DNA from: Candidatus Eiseniibacteriota bacterium
GTDB lineage: Bacteria; Joyebacterota; Joyebacteria; Joyebacterales; Joyebacteraceae
Length of the DNA stretch: 20,650 nt
Direction: 5' to 3'
NCBI GenBank assembly: GCA_030638405.1
Contig: DAOWER010000213.1
Span: forward strand, 1 to 20,650
Positions within the stretch are counted from its first letter, which is position 1; the number at the start of each line of letters is the position of its first letter. The translations under genes were made by a program, and so were the position numbers. Shown here piece after piece: positions 6,549 through 13,231 of this stretch. The notes under the pieces were generated by a model, which did no database searches, had not been told where the DNA came from, and was given only the letters and a program-made list of their open reading frames with translations.

Positions 6549-7826
6549 TCAGTTGGCGGGAAGCGAGATGACGAACGTGGTTCCCCGCCCGACCTCCGAC
6601 CAGCTGACGTACAGCTTCCCATTGTGGTACTCCTCGACGATCCTCCGCGCCAGAGCGAGCCCCAGTCCCCAGCCTTTCCGCTTCGTCGAGTACCCCGGGA
6701 CGAAGATGTGCCTGCGCTCCGCGGGCGTCAGCCCCTTCCCGTTGTCGGTTACACGAATCCGGACGGACCCGTCCTTCGGCGAGTGCTCGGTCGAGATCTC
6801 GATCCTCCCACCGCTGTCCGGCAGCGCTTCGGTCGAGTTCTTGACCAGATTCTCCACGACCCACTCCATCAGCTCGCGGTTGATCTCGACCGGCGGCACC
6901 TCACCGTAGTCCTCCACTATCTCCACGTTCCTTCTGAGCCCCTGGAGTCTGCGGCGCAGGTAGTCCGTCACGTCCCTGAGGGCCACGACGAGATCCTGGC
7001 GCTTCGTCTTCGGAATCGACCCGATCTGATTGAAGCGGAGCGAGATCTTCTCGAGCCTCTCGAGGTCTCTCTGCATCTCGTCGGTCATGTCGGCCATCTC
7101 CGCGGCCGGACAGCCGCTCCGGGCCGACTCCTTGATGAGCTCCACCCAGCCCATGAGAGATGATATGGGGGTCCCCAACTGGTGGGCCGTCTCCTTGGCC
7201 AGGCCTACCCAGATGGAGCGCAGCTCCGCCAGCTTCGCGTTCCGGAAACCCAGGTAGCCGAGGAACACGAGCACCCCGAACGCGAGAAGCTCGAGAAGCG
7301 GGACGTAGCGCATCTCGCGAATCATGCTCGATTCCCCGTAGTGGATGTAGCCGAGGACGGTGGCGTCTCCGATGTGGGTCATGGGGATGGGGTCGTGCAT
7401 CTCGTCGAGCCCGGCCGAGAATGCGACTACCTCCTGGTAGACCGAACCCTCGAGGTTGGCGGGGTCCGCGCTTATGTACTCCTCGTGGCTGACGTCGTCC
7501 GGGACCACGTCGACCGGAACACCCTTCCACGCGATGGGAATGCCCCGGACGTCGGATATCACGATCGGGAAGTTGATGGCCTCGATGAGCTCGGAGAAGA
7601 TGACCCGCAGGGGCTCGTTCTCGCGAGCCTCGTACGTCGCGGTGGCGCACAAGCCTGCGATCGAGCGCGACAGCGTGGCCGACTGCGCCTCCAGACGGCG
7701 GATGAGGCTGTTCGTGTAGAGGAAGATCAGTATGGCGAGCACCGAAACGGCGACGAAGACGTAGGCCCGGGTCCTGTAGACGACGGGTCGCTCGGTGTCC
7801 TGGAGCTTGCCCAATCGAAAAGGCAT
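6549..7826 (-). CDS. Membrane sensor histidine kinase, probable partner of the PorX-like regulator
   Basis: This 425-residue kinase has a short cytoplasmic N-terminus, TM1 at about 21-38, an extracytoplasmic region of about 135 residues (40-175), and TM2 at about 176-194. A dimerisation domain follows with phospho-acceptor H215 in AKETAHQLGTPISSLMGW (210-227). The ATP-binding domain has ENLVKNSTEAL (325-335), DNGKG (361-365) and GWGLGL (385-390). The spelling of the H-box and the flanking W-V-G-L-A-K-E-T are those of a kinase group very common in Bacteroidetes. The sensor region contains a PAS-like stretch (NFPIVISDVRGIPIAWKG, 85-102), a hint of a small-molecule or redox input. No HAMP domain is evident between TM2 and the H-box. 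The ATG start has AGGGGG six bases upstream. The gene lies between serS (38 bp) and the regulator (67 bp), so kinase and regulator are likely a cognate PorY-PorX-type pair, although P. gingivalis PorY itself is not adjacent to porX. Confidence 0.92.
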   Translation of the reverse strand: MPFRLGKLQDTERPVVYRTRAYVFVAVSVLAILIFLYTNSLIRRLEAQSATLSRSIAGLCATATYEARENEPLRVIFSELIEAINFPIVISDVRGIPIAWKGVPVDVVPDDVSHEEYISADPANLEGSVYQEVVAFSAGLDEMHDPIPMTHIGDATVLGYIHYGESSMIREMRYVPLLELLAFGVLVFLGYLGFRNAKLAELRSIWVGLAKETAHQLGTPISSLMGWVELIKESARSGCPAAEMADMTDEMQRDLERLEKISLRFNQIGSIPKTKRQDLVVALRDVTDYLRRRLQGLRRNVEIVEDYGEVPPVEINRELMEWVVENLVKNSTEALPDSGGRIEISTEHSPKDGSVRIRVTDNGKGLTPAERRHIFVPGYSTKRKGWGLGLALARRIVEEYHNGKLYVSWSEVGRGTTFVISLPAN

Positions 7827-7864
7827 GCGGCGCCCCCTTACGGCGGATCAGAAGACGGGTGGCC

Positions 7865-9136
7865 CTAGACTATCTCTGAGAGCCCACCCATGTAGGGTCG
7901 CAGGACCTCCGGGATGACTATCTTCCCGTCCGGCGTCTGGTAGTTCTCCAGTATCGCCACGACCGCCCGGGCGAGCGCCACTCCGGAGCCGTTCAGCGTG
8001 TGCACGAACCTGGGCTTGCCGCCCTCGGACGGTCTGTACTGTATGCCCGCCCGCCGGGCCTGGAAGTCCTCGAAGTTGCTGCACGAGCTGATCTCCAGCC
8101 ACTTCCCGACGCCCGCGGACCAGATGTCGATGTCGTAGCACTTGGCGGCCGCGAACGAGAGGTCGCCCGTGCACAGGGCCTTGAGGCGGTAAGCGAGGCC
8201 GAGACGCTGGAGAATGGTCTCGGCGTTCGCCGTCAGAGCCTCGAGCTCGTCGTAGGACGTCTCGGGCTCGACGTACTTCATCATCTCCACCTTGTCGAAC
8301 TGGTGCACGCGCACTAGCCCGCGCGTGTCGCGCCCGTACGACCCGGCCTCGCGCCGGAAGCAGGGTGTGTAGGTCGTGTAGCAGAGAGGAAGGCGCTCAG
8401 CCGCGAGAATCTCCTCGCGGTGGAGATTGGTCAGCGGAACCTCGCCCGTCGATATCAGGAAGAGGTCGTCCTCGTCGATGCGGTACATGTCCGACTCGAG
8501 CTTCGGCAGCTGCCCCGTCCCCTGCACCGCCAGGCGGTTCGCGACAAACGGCGGGGACACCTCGGTGTAGCCGTGCTCGTTCGTGTGGACGTCCAGCATG
8601 AACTGGATCAGCGCGCGCTCGAGGCGCGCCCCCGCTCCCATGAAGATGGGGAAGTTGGACCCGGCCAGCTTGGCCGACGCCTGGAAGTTCAGGATGCCGA
8701 GCGCCTCACCGATCTCCCAGTGCGGGACGGGGTTGTCGGACAGCGAGTGGGGCTCCCCCCACTCCCGGATGAGGACGTTCTCGTCCTCGTCCGCCCCCAC
8801 CGGCACCGACTCGTGCGGGATGTTGGGAATCATGAGCGCGAGCGTCTCGATCTCCTCGCGCATCGTGGCCAGCTTCTCGTCGTACTCCTTGATGCTCGCC
8901 GCGACCTCGCGCATCCGCGCGATGGGCTCGGACGCGTCCTCCCCCGCCTTCTTGAGCGTTGCGATGCGCTCGCTCTCCGCGTTTCTCTGACGCTTGAGTT
9001 CGTCCGACTCGACTATGACCGCACGGGCGGCTTCGTCCAACTCGAGCAGCCGGTCGAGTTCCGCCTTCTCTCCCTTGTCGGCGATCGCCTTCCGCACGAC
9101 GTCGGGGTTCGTCCTTATGAATCTCAGATCCAGCAT
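7865..9136 (-). CDS. serS: Seryl-tRNA synthetase
   Basis: SerS charges tRNA-Ser (and tRNA-Sec) with serine using ATP. The 423-residue class II synthetase begins MLDLRFIRTNPDVVRKAI and has the long antiparallel coiled-coil arm (about 27-100, rich in Glu, Lys and Arg) that grips the tRNA variable arm. The catalytic core follows, with TGEVPLTNLHRE, motif 2 FRREAGSYGRDTRGLVRVHQF, and motif 3 including NGSGVALARAVVAILENYQ near residues 386-404, plus the serine-site segment LEISSCSNFEDFQARR. Length matches the bacterial type. The ATG start has only a weak GGCGGA upstream. The gene begins 37 bp after the wecA-like gene and ends 38 bp before the kinase, so it is probably transcribed with both. Identification is secure. 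Confidence 0.97.
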   Translation of the reverse strand: MLDLRFIRTNPDVVRKAIADKGEKAELDRLLELDEAARAVIVESDELKRQRNAESERIATLKKAGEDASEPIARMREVAASIKEYDEKLATMREEIETLALMIPNIPHESVPVGADEDENVLIREWGEPHSLSDNPVPHWEIGEALGILNFQASAKLAGSNFPIFMGAGARLERALIQFMLDVHTNEHGYTEVSPPFVANRLAVQGTGQLPKLESDMYRIDEDDLFLISTGEVPLTNLHREEILAAERLPLCYTTYTPCFRREAGSYGRDTRGLVRVHQFDKVEMMKYVEPETSYDELEALTANAETILQRLGLAYRLKALCTGDLSFAAAKCYDIDIWSAGVGKWLEISSCSNFEDFQARRAGIQYRPSEGGKPRFVHTLNGSGVALARAVVAILENYQTPDGKIVIPEVLRPYMGGLSEIV

Positions 9137-9173
9137 GTTCGTGTCCGCCGGTTGATTTCGGATGTTGGCGCTT

Positions 9174-10352
9174 CTAGCGCGTCTCTACTGTCTCTCGGGA
9201 GGAGCTGTCCGCAGAAACGACCTCGGCGGGAGCCTCGGGCTGCACGGACCGCGGCAGGTTGAGAACGAGGAGATCGTCCTCCTGCGGCTCGCAGAGGGCG
9301 GTGCCCGAGCGGGCCAGCGTCGCCGGCGCCTCCCCGGCCACGGCAGCGACCGGAACGCGGAAGAGCCTGATACCCAGAAGGGTCATGCCGCTGGTTGCCG
9401 CCACGGCGACCAGCGCTATGAGGACCGGCCTCCCGCTCTGGAACAGCGAGAGGTAGACAGCCACCCCGGTCAGGAGCCCGGAGATCAGGTATATGACCGT
9501 CGCGGTCTGCTTGGAGTTCAGACCCAGACAGGCGATCCTGTGCGAGCTGTGATCACGGCCTCCCTGGGCGAGGTCGCGTCCCTCGGAGAATCGCGACGCC
9601 GTGACCAGAAGCGCGTCGAAGATCGGGTAGCCGAGCATCAGGACCGGGATGATCAGCGCGCTCACGCCGCCCTCTGCGTAGGCCACGGCCCTGAGAGACA
9701 GGCCGCCCACGACGTAGCCGAGGAACAAGCTCCCGGCGTCGCCCAGGAAGATGGACGCGGGGGCGAAGTTGTACCACAGGAACCCCAGCGCGCCGCCGGC
9801 AACTGCGATCGCGGCGATGGCGGTGTTGGTGTGGCCGTGACCGACAGCCAGCACGAAAATGCCCAGAGTGGCGATCGCGGCCAGCCCCGAGGTGATGCCG
9901 TCCATGTTGTCCAGGAAGTTGAACGCGTTCATCAGGCCGACCATCCAGAAGAGCGCCAGGACGAACGCGAGCGGAGCGGGCAGCGGTATGCCGTCTATGC
10001 CACCCGACAGGAGCATGACGGCCGCGGCGACCGTCTGCCCGACGAACTTGGAGCGCGGGCGCATGCCGTTCGCGTCGTCGGCAAGGCCAAGAACGATGAC
10101 CATGAGACCACCGGACATGAATCCGACCAGCCGCGCGCTGTACGGACATCGGATAAGGGCGAGCGCGGCGGCGGCGGACGCCAGACTGGCAAGCGCGACC
10201 GCGATGCCACCCATTAGAGGAGTCGGGCTCAGATGGACCTTGTTCTTGTTGGGGTAGTCCAGAAATCGCAGACGCCTGGCGAGGCTTCTCACCGCGGGGG
10301 TGAGGGCCAGGACCGCAAGCAGCGACAGGCCGAACGCACACAGAAAGATCAT
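9174..10352 (-). CDS. wecA: Polyprenyl-phosphate sugar-1-phosphate transferase, WecA/TagO (MraY-like) family
   Basis: This polytopic membrane enzyme moves a sugar-1-phosphate (GlcNAc-1-P in WecA/TagO) from its UDP form onto undecaprenyl phosphate, the first step of lipid-linked glycan assembly. Counted from the upstream TTG, the motifs are KVHLSPTPLMGG (42-53), the Asp pair in LADD (94-97), NAFNFLDNMDG (146-156) with the catalytic Asp, FLGDAGS (207-213), and DHSSHR (271-276), the loop that replaces the HIHH motif in many TagO-like enzymes. About ten membrane helices are visible. The last 55 or so residues form a polar, acidic, non-membrane tail unusual for the family. I start at the ATG at 10352 because it has GGAA about six bases upstream and leaves a normal N-terminus; the in-frame TTG at 10364 would add four residues. 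Donor specificity cannot be read from the sequence. The enzyme would prime the polysaccharide encoded to the right. Confidence 0.92.
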   Translation of the reverse strand: MIFLCAFGLSLLAVLALTPAVRSLARRLRFLDYPNKNKVHLSPTPLMGGIAVALASLASAAAALALIRCPYSARLVGFMSGGLMVIVLGLADDANGMRPRSKFVGQTVAAAVMLLSGGIDGIPLPAPLAFVLALFWMVGLMNAFNFLDNMDGITSGLAAIATLGIFVLAVGHGHTNTAIAAIAVAGGALGFLWYNFAPASIFLGDAGSLFLGYVVGGLSLRAVAYAEGGVSALIIPVLMLGYPIFDALLVTASRFSEGRDLAQGGRDHSSHRIACLGLNSKQTATVIYLISGLLTGVAVYLSLFQSGRPVLIALVAVAATSGMTLLGIRLFRVPVAAVAGEAPATLARSGTALCEPQEDDLLVLNLPRSVQPEAPAEVVSADSSSRETVETR

Positions 10353-10390
10353 GACAGTTTCCAAGTCAACCGGTTCCCGTTTAGCACGGG

Positions 10391-10420
10391 ATTATTCTGA
10401 CACAGATACACAGCTGTCAA
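10391..10420 (-). promoter_or_regulatory. Sigma70-type promoter driving the wecA-like gene
   Basis: Read on the minus strand, a perfect -35 TTGACA (10415-10420) is followed after 18 bp by AATAAT (10391-10396), five of six to the -10 consensus. A transcript would start near 10384, about 30 nt before the ATG at 10352. It lies in the AT-richer part of the 143-bp gap between the epimerase gene and the transferase. TGACA (10398-10402) and TGTCA (10415-10419) form inverted half-sites spaced by 12 bp, and ACAGCTGT (10410-10417) is a palindrome overlapping the -35, so a repressor or activator site is possible. The promoter probably reads wecA, serS, the kinase and the genes beyond. Confidence 0.75.
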
Positions 10421-10495
10421 GTTCTTTCTCTGGCGTTCACCTCCTCGGGCTCACCGGGCGGTGCCGGCGGAAGGACACGCCGCGGGCGCGGCGCG

Positions 10496-11455
10496 CTACT
10501 TCTCGAAATCCGCGACAACACGCTCGAGGAGTTCGGAAAGGGACACGCGAGGCTCGTAGCCGATGGTCTCGCGGATCTTCGTCAGGTCGGGAACACGTCT
10601 TCGCATGTCCTCGAACCCCTCCTCGTAGGCGCGCTCGTATGGGATGTGCTCTATGGTCGACTTGCTCGCCGTCAGCTCCTTGACCCTCGCGGCGAGGTCG
10701 TCGATCGTCGTCTCTTCGTCGCTTCCCAGGTTGAACACTTCGCCGTCCGCCGCGGGCTCGTCCACGAGACCGAGCACTCCGCGGACCACGTCCGACACGT
10801 CGCAGAAGCACCGCGTCTGCTTTCCGTCGCCGTGAACCGTGATCGGATGGTCCAGAAGCGCCTGCTTGACGAAGCGGGGTATCACCATGCCGTACTGTCC
10901 GGTCTGCCTGGGTCCGCAGGTGTTGAAGCAGCGCACGATGACGATGGGCAGCTTCTTCTCCCTGTGGTATGCGAACGCCAGGAACTCGTCGATGGCCTTG
11001 GAGGATGAGTAACCCCAGCGCGTGATCGTCGTGGTCCCGAGCACCCTGTCGTCCTCTTCCTTGCACGGCTGCGAGTTCGCCTTGCCGTAGATCTCGGATG
11101 TCGAGAACAGGACGACCTTCTTCTTGCCGTCGTTGGCCTTCTCGAGCACGGTCTCCGTGCCCTTGATGTTCGTCTCGAGAGACTTCAGAGGGTTGTCGAT
11201 GATGTAAGCCACGCCGACGGCCGCGGCCAGATGGAAGACCACGTCCACCTTGGCCGTCATGTCGGCTACGACCCGCTCGTCGAGGATCGTATCGATGACG
11301 TAATCGAAGTTGGGATTGTCCTCGAGGTGCGCGACGTTCTCGAAACGGCCGGTGGACAGGTCGTCAATGACCGAGACCTTGTCGCCCCGCTTGAGAAGCG
11401 CTTCGACGAGATGAGAGCCGATGAAGCCGGCACCGCCTGTCACGAGAGCCTTCAT
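10496..11455 (-). CDS. NAD-dependent nucleotide-sugar epimerase/dehydratase (extended SDR)
   Basis: This 319-residue soluble Rossmann enzyme acts on nucleotide-diphosphate sugars. It has TGGAGFIGS at 6-14 (NAD-binding glycine motif), the acidic residues D31-D32 after the second strand that select NAD over NADP, HLAAAVGV at 75-82, STSEIYG at 118-124 (catalytic Ser/Thr) and the YxxxK pair Y149/K153 in GYSSSK. The segment RCFNTCGPRQTGQYGMVIPRFV and a C-terminal RRVPDLTKI helix resemble the UDP-glucose/UDP-glucuronate epimerase and decarboxylase group. The exact substrate is not determinable. The open frame extends 59 codons upstream, but that part looks non-coding and contains the promoter. The ATG at 11453-11455 begins the first strand exactly, with GCAGG five bases and GGAGG twelve bases upstream. 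The gene stands between two promoters, so it may form a one-gene transcript supplying a donor sugar to the glycosyltransferases. Confidence 0.9.
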   Translation of the reverse strand: MKALVTGGAGFIGSHLVEALLKRGDKVSVIDDLSTGRFENVAHLEDNPNFDYVIDTILDERVVADMTAKVDVVFHLAAAVGVAYIIDNPLKSLETNIKGTETVLEKANDGKKKVVLFSTSEIYGKANSQPCKEEDDRVLGTTTITRWGYSSSKAIDEFLAFAYHREKKLPIVIVRCFNTCGPRQTGQYGMVIPRFVKQALLDHPITVHGDGKQTRCFCDVSDVVRGVLGLVDEPAADGEVFNLGSDEETTIDDLAARVKELTASKSTIEHIPYERAYEEGFEDMRRRVPDLTKIRETIGYEPRVSLSELLERVVADFEK

Positions 11456-11733
11456 TCGAACCTGCGCCCTCCATATCGAGGCGAGTCCCGATGCTAAGAC
11501 GCGGACGGGCCCGCCCTGATTCACTGAATCTCCGAGACCATCGAATATACAACCCAGGCTGCCTGTAGGCAACCGATTTCGCCCGTTCCCCCGGGAGACT
11601 TGATTCCGACCTCCAACCGGTGCAAGGGCCATGCCTTTGGGCGGTGGGCAGCGTCCGGACGCGGTCCGGGGCGCGGAACAGGGGCCGGATCGGGAGAGTG
11701 CTCAGTGACCGCGGCGTCCGAAGACGGTGGTGT
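11456..11733. other. 278-bp intergenic region between methyltransferase and epimerase genes
   Basis: This is the largest non-coding gap in the window. The half next to the epimerase (11456-11580) is less GC-rich and holds a promoter (11544-11572) with an untranslated leader of about 80 nt. The other half (11581-11733) is very GC-rich. It holds a perfect 12-bp palindrome GCGTCCGGACGC (11651-11662) but no coding pattern, tRNA-like fold or stem-loop with a T-run. I see no gene here. The transcript from the polysaccharide operon must end or pass through without a recognisable intrinsic terminator. Confidence 0.7.
11544..11572 (-). promoter_or_regulatory. Sigma70-type promoter for the epimerase gene, with dyads in the spacer
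   Basis: On the minus strand TTGCCT (11567-11572) and TATATT (11544-11549, five of six to TATAAT) are 17 bp apart. A start near 11537 gives a leader of about 80 nt before the ATG at 11455. The spacer contains overlapping short inverted repeats: on the plus strand AGGC (11556-11559), GCCT (11561-11564) and AGGC (11567-11570). The middle arm can pair with either neighbour. This could be a regulator-binding site, but arms of four bases are short and may occur by chance. Confidence 0.6.
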
Positions 11734-12387
11734 TTACGGGCGGGCGACCGCTATCCAATCGCGGTCGAGATCGATGAGAGACAGGCGCTCGGGCGGAATG
11801 CCGGCGGCGGCGAAGAGGCCGAGCACCTCTCGCTTCATGTAGAATCTGACGAAGCTTCTCGAAAGCTGGAAGCGCAGTCTTCGAATCGGGACGCGCCACT
11901 CCCGGCGCTTGGGGAAGGACGCAAATATGCGCCCGGAGCACGCTCCAACCATGAGCTTGAGGTCGACGAGCGGCTCCTCGAGGTAGTCGAAGTAGCCCGT
12001 GGCCACCACGGCTTCGAACTTCTCGTCGGTAGAGAAGTCCTTGAACTCCGCGACGTGAAACTCGCACGTGTCTGACACGCCGTGGCGCTCCGCCTCCTCC
12101 CTGGCGATCCGAATCATCTCCTCCGCGAAGTCCACACCCACGACGCGGGACGCGCCCTCGGCCGCCAGGGCCAGCGCGTAGCGGCCCGACCCGCAGCCGA
12201 CGTCGAGGACCTTCCACTCTCCGGGCAGCGGAGCGAGGTTACAGATAAGGTGGAAGCGCTCGACCACCACGCGTCGGAAAACGCGGTCAATGGCGCGCTG
12301 GTAGAGTGGTTTCTGCTCCTCGTAGACGGCATCGAAGCGAGCGGCCGCGCGGTCGAAGTGCTCACGTACTATGTTGCTCGAGCTCAT
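11734..12387 (-). CDS. Class I SAM-dependent methyltransferase
   Basis: This is a 217-residue soluble methyltransferase. After a helical N-terminus with an F-D-x-x-A-x-x-F-D-x-V-Y pattern (11-22), motif I is VLDVGCGSGRYALALA (60-75) and the acidic strand-2 end is GVDFAEEMI (84-92). A later VVATGYFDYLEEP (about 128-140) corresponds to motifs IV and V. The C-terminal part (SFPKRREWRVPIRRLRF onward) is basic and may contact a lipid-linked or phosphorylated acceptor. The position at the end of the polysaccharide operon suggests O-methylation of a sugar, but the substrate is not readable. The ATG start lies within the end of the deacetylase gene (26-nt overlap), with AAAGG nine bases upstream, so the two are probably co-translated. 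A quinone or small-molecule methyltransferase is an alternative by fold alone. Confidence 0.85.
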   Translation of the reverse strand: MSSSNIVREHFDRAAARFDAVYEEQKPLYQRAIDRVFRRVVVERFHLICNLAPLPGEWKVLDVGCGSGRYALALAAEGASRVVGVDFAEEMIRIAREEAERHGVSDTCEFHVAEFKDFSTDEKFEAVVATGYFDYLEEPLVDLKLMVGACSGRIFASFPKRREWRVPIRRLRFQLSRSFVRFYMKREVLGLFAAAGIPPERLSLIDLDRDWIAVARP

Positions 12388-13195
12388 GTTCCATGACCTT
12401 TCCCAGCGGCGCGAAGGCGAAGTCGGACAACAGATGCAGAAGCTTACCGCGCGTCGACCGCAGATTCCAGTAGTGCGTGAGTTTCGGCTTCCAGTGGAAC
12501 GGTACGCGAGGGTGGTCCGGGTCGAGCTCCCACGGGTGGATGTAGAAGACCACCGGCCGGCCCTCGCTCTCGAGGCGCCTGACGTGCGCGCGCGTCAGGG
12601 CGTAGGGGTAGATCCGGAAGTAGGCCCCTCCCGTGGCCGGCAGCCTGCGGCCGGGGTAGTCCACGACCGACACCGGGAACTCGTAGATGGCTCCCGAAGG
12701 TGTCGGGACCGGTCCCGGAGCCGGGTCGAAGTCCGGTATGCCGTACCGCCAGTTCCTGACGGGGAAGACGCTCGAGTCACACCGGAACCCCAGTTCCGCG
12801 AGAATCTCGAGGGCCCACAGCGACTGCCGGGTGACGGAGAAGTAGGCGGCGCGGTACGCCGTGACCGGTGTGCCCGCGATGTCCTCGATGGCCTTCTTCG
12901 CGTCCGCGGTCTCCGTGCGGAACCGCTCGCGGGTCATTGAGTAGAGAAGATCGTGAGACCAGCCGTGACAGCCGACCTCGTGACCGCCGGCGACGAGGCT
13001 TCGCACAAGTTCGGGGTAGTCGAGCGCGACGGGGCCCAGGAAGAAGAACGTGCCCCGAGCGGAGCGCTCCGCCATCGCGCCCGTGAGGACGTCCATGCCC
13101 AGGCGCAGGCGGCGTTCCGCGGAGGCCTTCGTCTCGGGAGTGACGGGTATCCCGTCGAACCAGTCCTCGACATCGACCGTGAAGGCGTGCAGCAA
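12362..13195 (-). CDS. Polysaccharide deacetylase, XrtA/PEP-CTERM-locus type (NodB domain plus DUF3473)
   Basis: This 277-residue carbohydrate esterase 4 enzyme removes N-acetyl or O-acetyl groups from a polysaccharide. It opens with AFTVDVEDWFD (4-14), whose aspartates supply the catalytic base and a metal ligand. H77 and H81 in CHGWSH are the metal-binding pair, and RAAYFSVT (115-122) replaces the usual RAPSFSIT. D140-S-S and FPVRN follow, and FYIHPWELDP (217-226) carries the late His. The spacing and the closing segment (HYWNLRSTRGKLLHLLSDF) are those of the deacetylase found in exosortase-A exopolysaccharide loci, which carries a C-terminal DUF3473. No signal peptide is seen, as is usual in this group. 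The start is TTG (13193-13195) with GGAGGG four bases upstream; no ATG fits. The gene begins 36 bp after the glycosyltransferase and overlaps the methyltransferase. No exosortase gene is in the window. Confidence 0.9.
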   Translation of the reverse strand: MLHAFTVDVEDWFDGIPVTPETKASAERRLRLGMDVLTGAMAERSARGTFFFLGPVALDYPELVRSLVAGGHEVGCHGWSHDLLYSMTRERFRTETADAKKAIEDIAGTPVTAYRAAYFSVTRQSLWALEILAELGFRCDSSVFPVRNWRYGIPDFDPAPGPVPTPSGAIYEFPVSVVDYPGRRLPATGGAYFRIYPYALTRAHVRRLESEGRPVVFYIHPWELDPDHPRVPFHWKPKLTHYWNLRSTRGKLLHLLSDFAFAPLGKVMEHELEQHST

Positions 13196-13231
13196 GGTGC
13201 CCTCCCCCCGCTTCGTGGGGTGTGAACTCAG

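Noticed and set aside
10478..10493. Stem-loop CGCCGC-GGGC-GCGGCG after the epimerase stop as an intrinsic terminator
   Set aside because: The stem is only six pairs and no T-run follows on the minus strand; such GC dyads are frequent in this composition.
11456..11632. 59-codon N-terminal extension of the epimerase
   Set aside because: The Rossmann strand begins right at the ATG at 11455, and the extension overlaps the promoter and leader.
11651..11662. Perfect palindrome GCGTCCGGACGC as a terminator or attachment site
   Set aside because: It has no loop or T-run, no mobile gene lies nearby and no second copy was noticed; it is kept only as a minor note in the intergenic entry.
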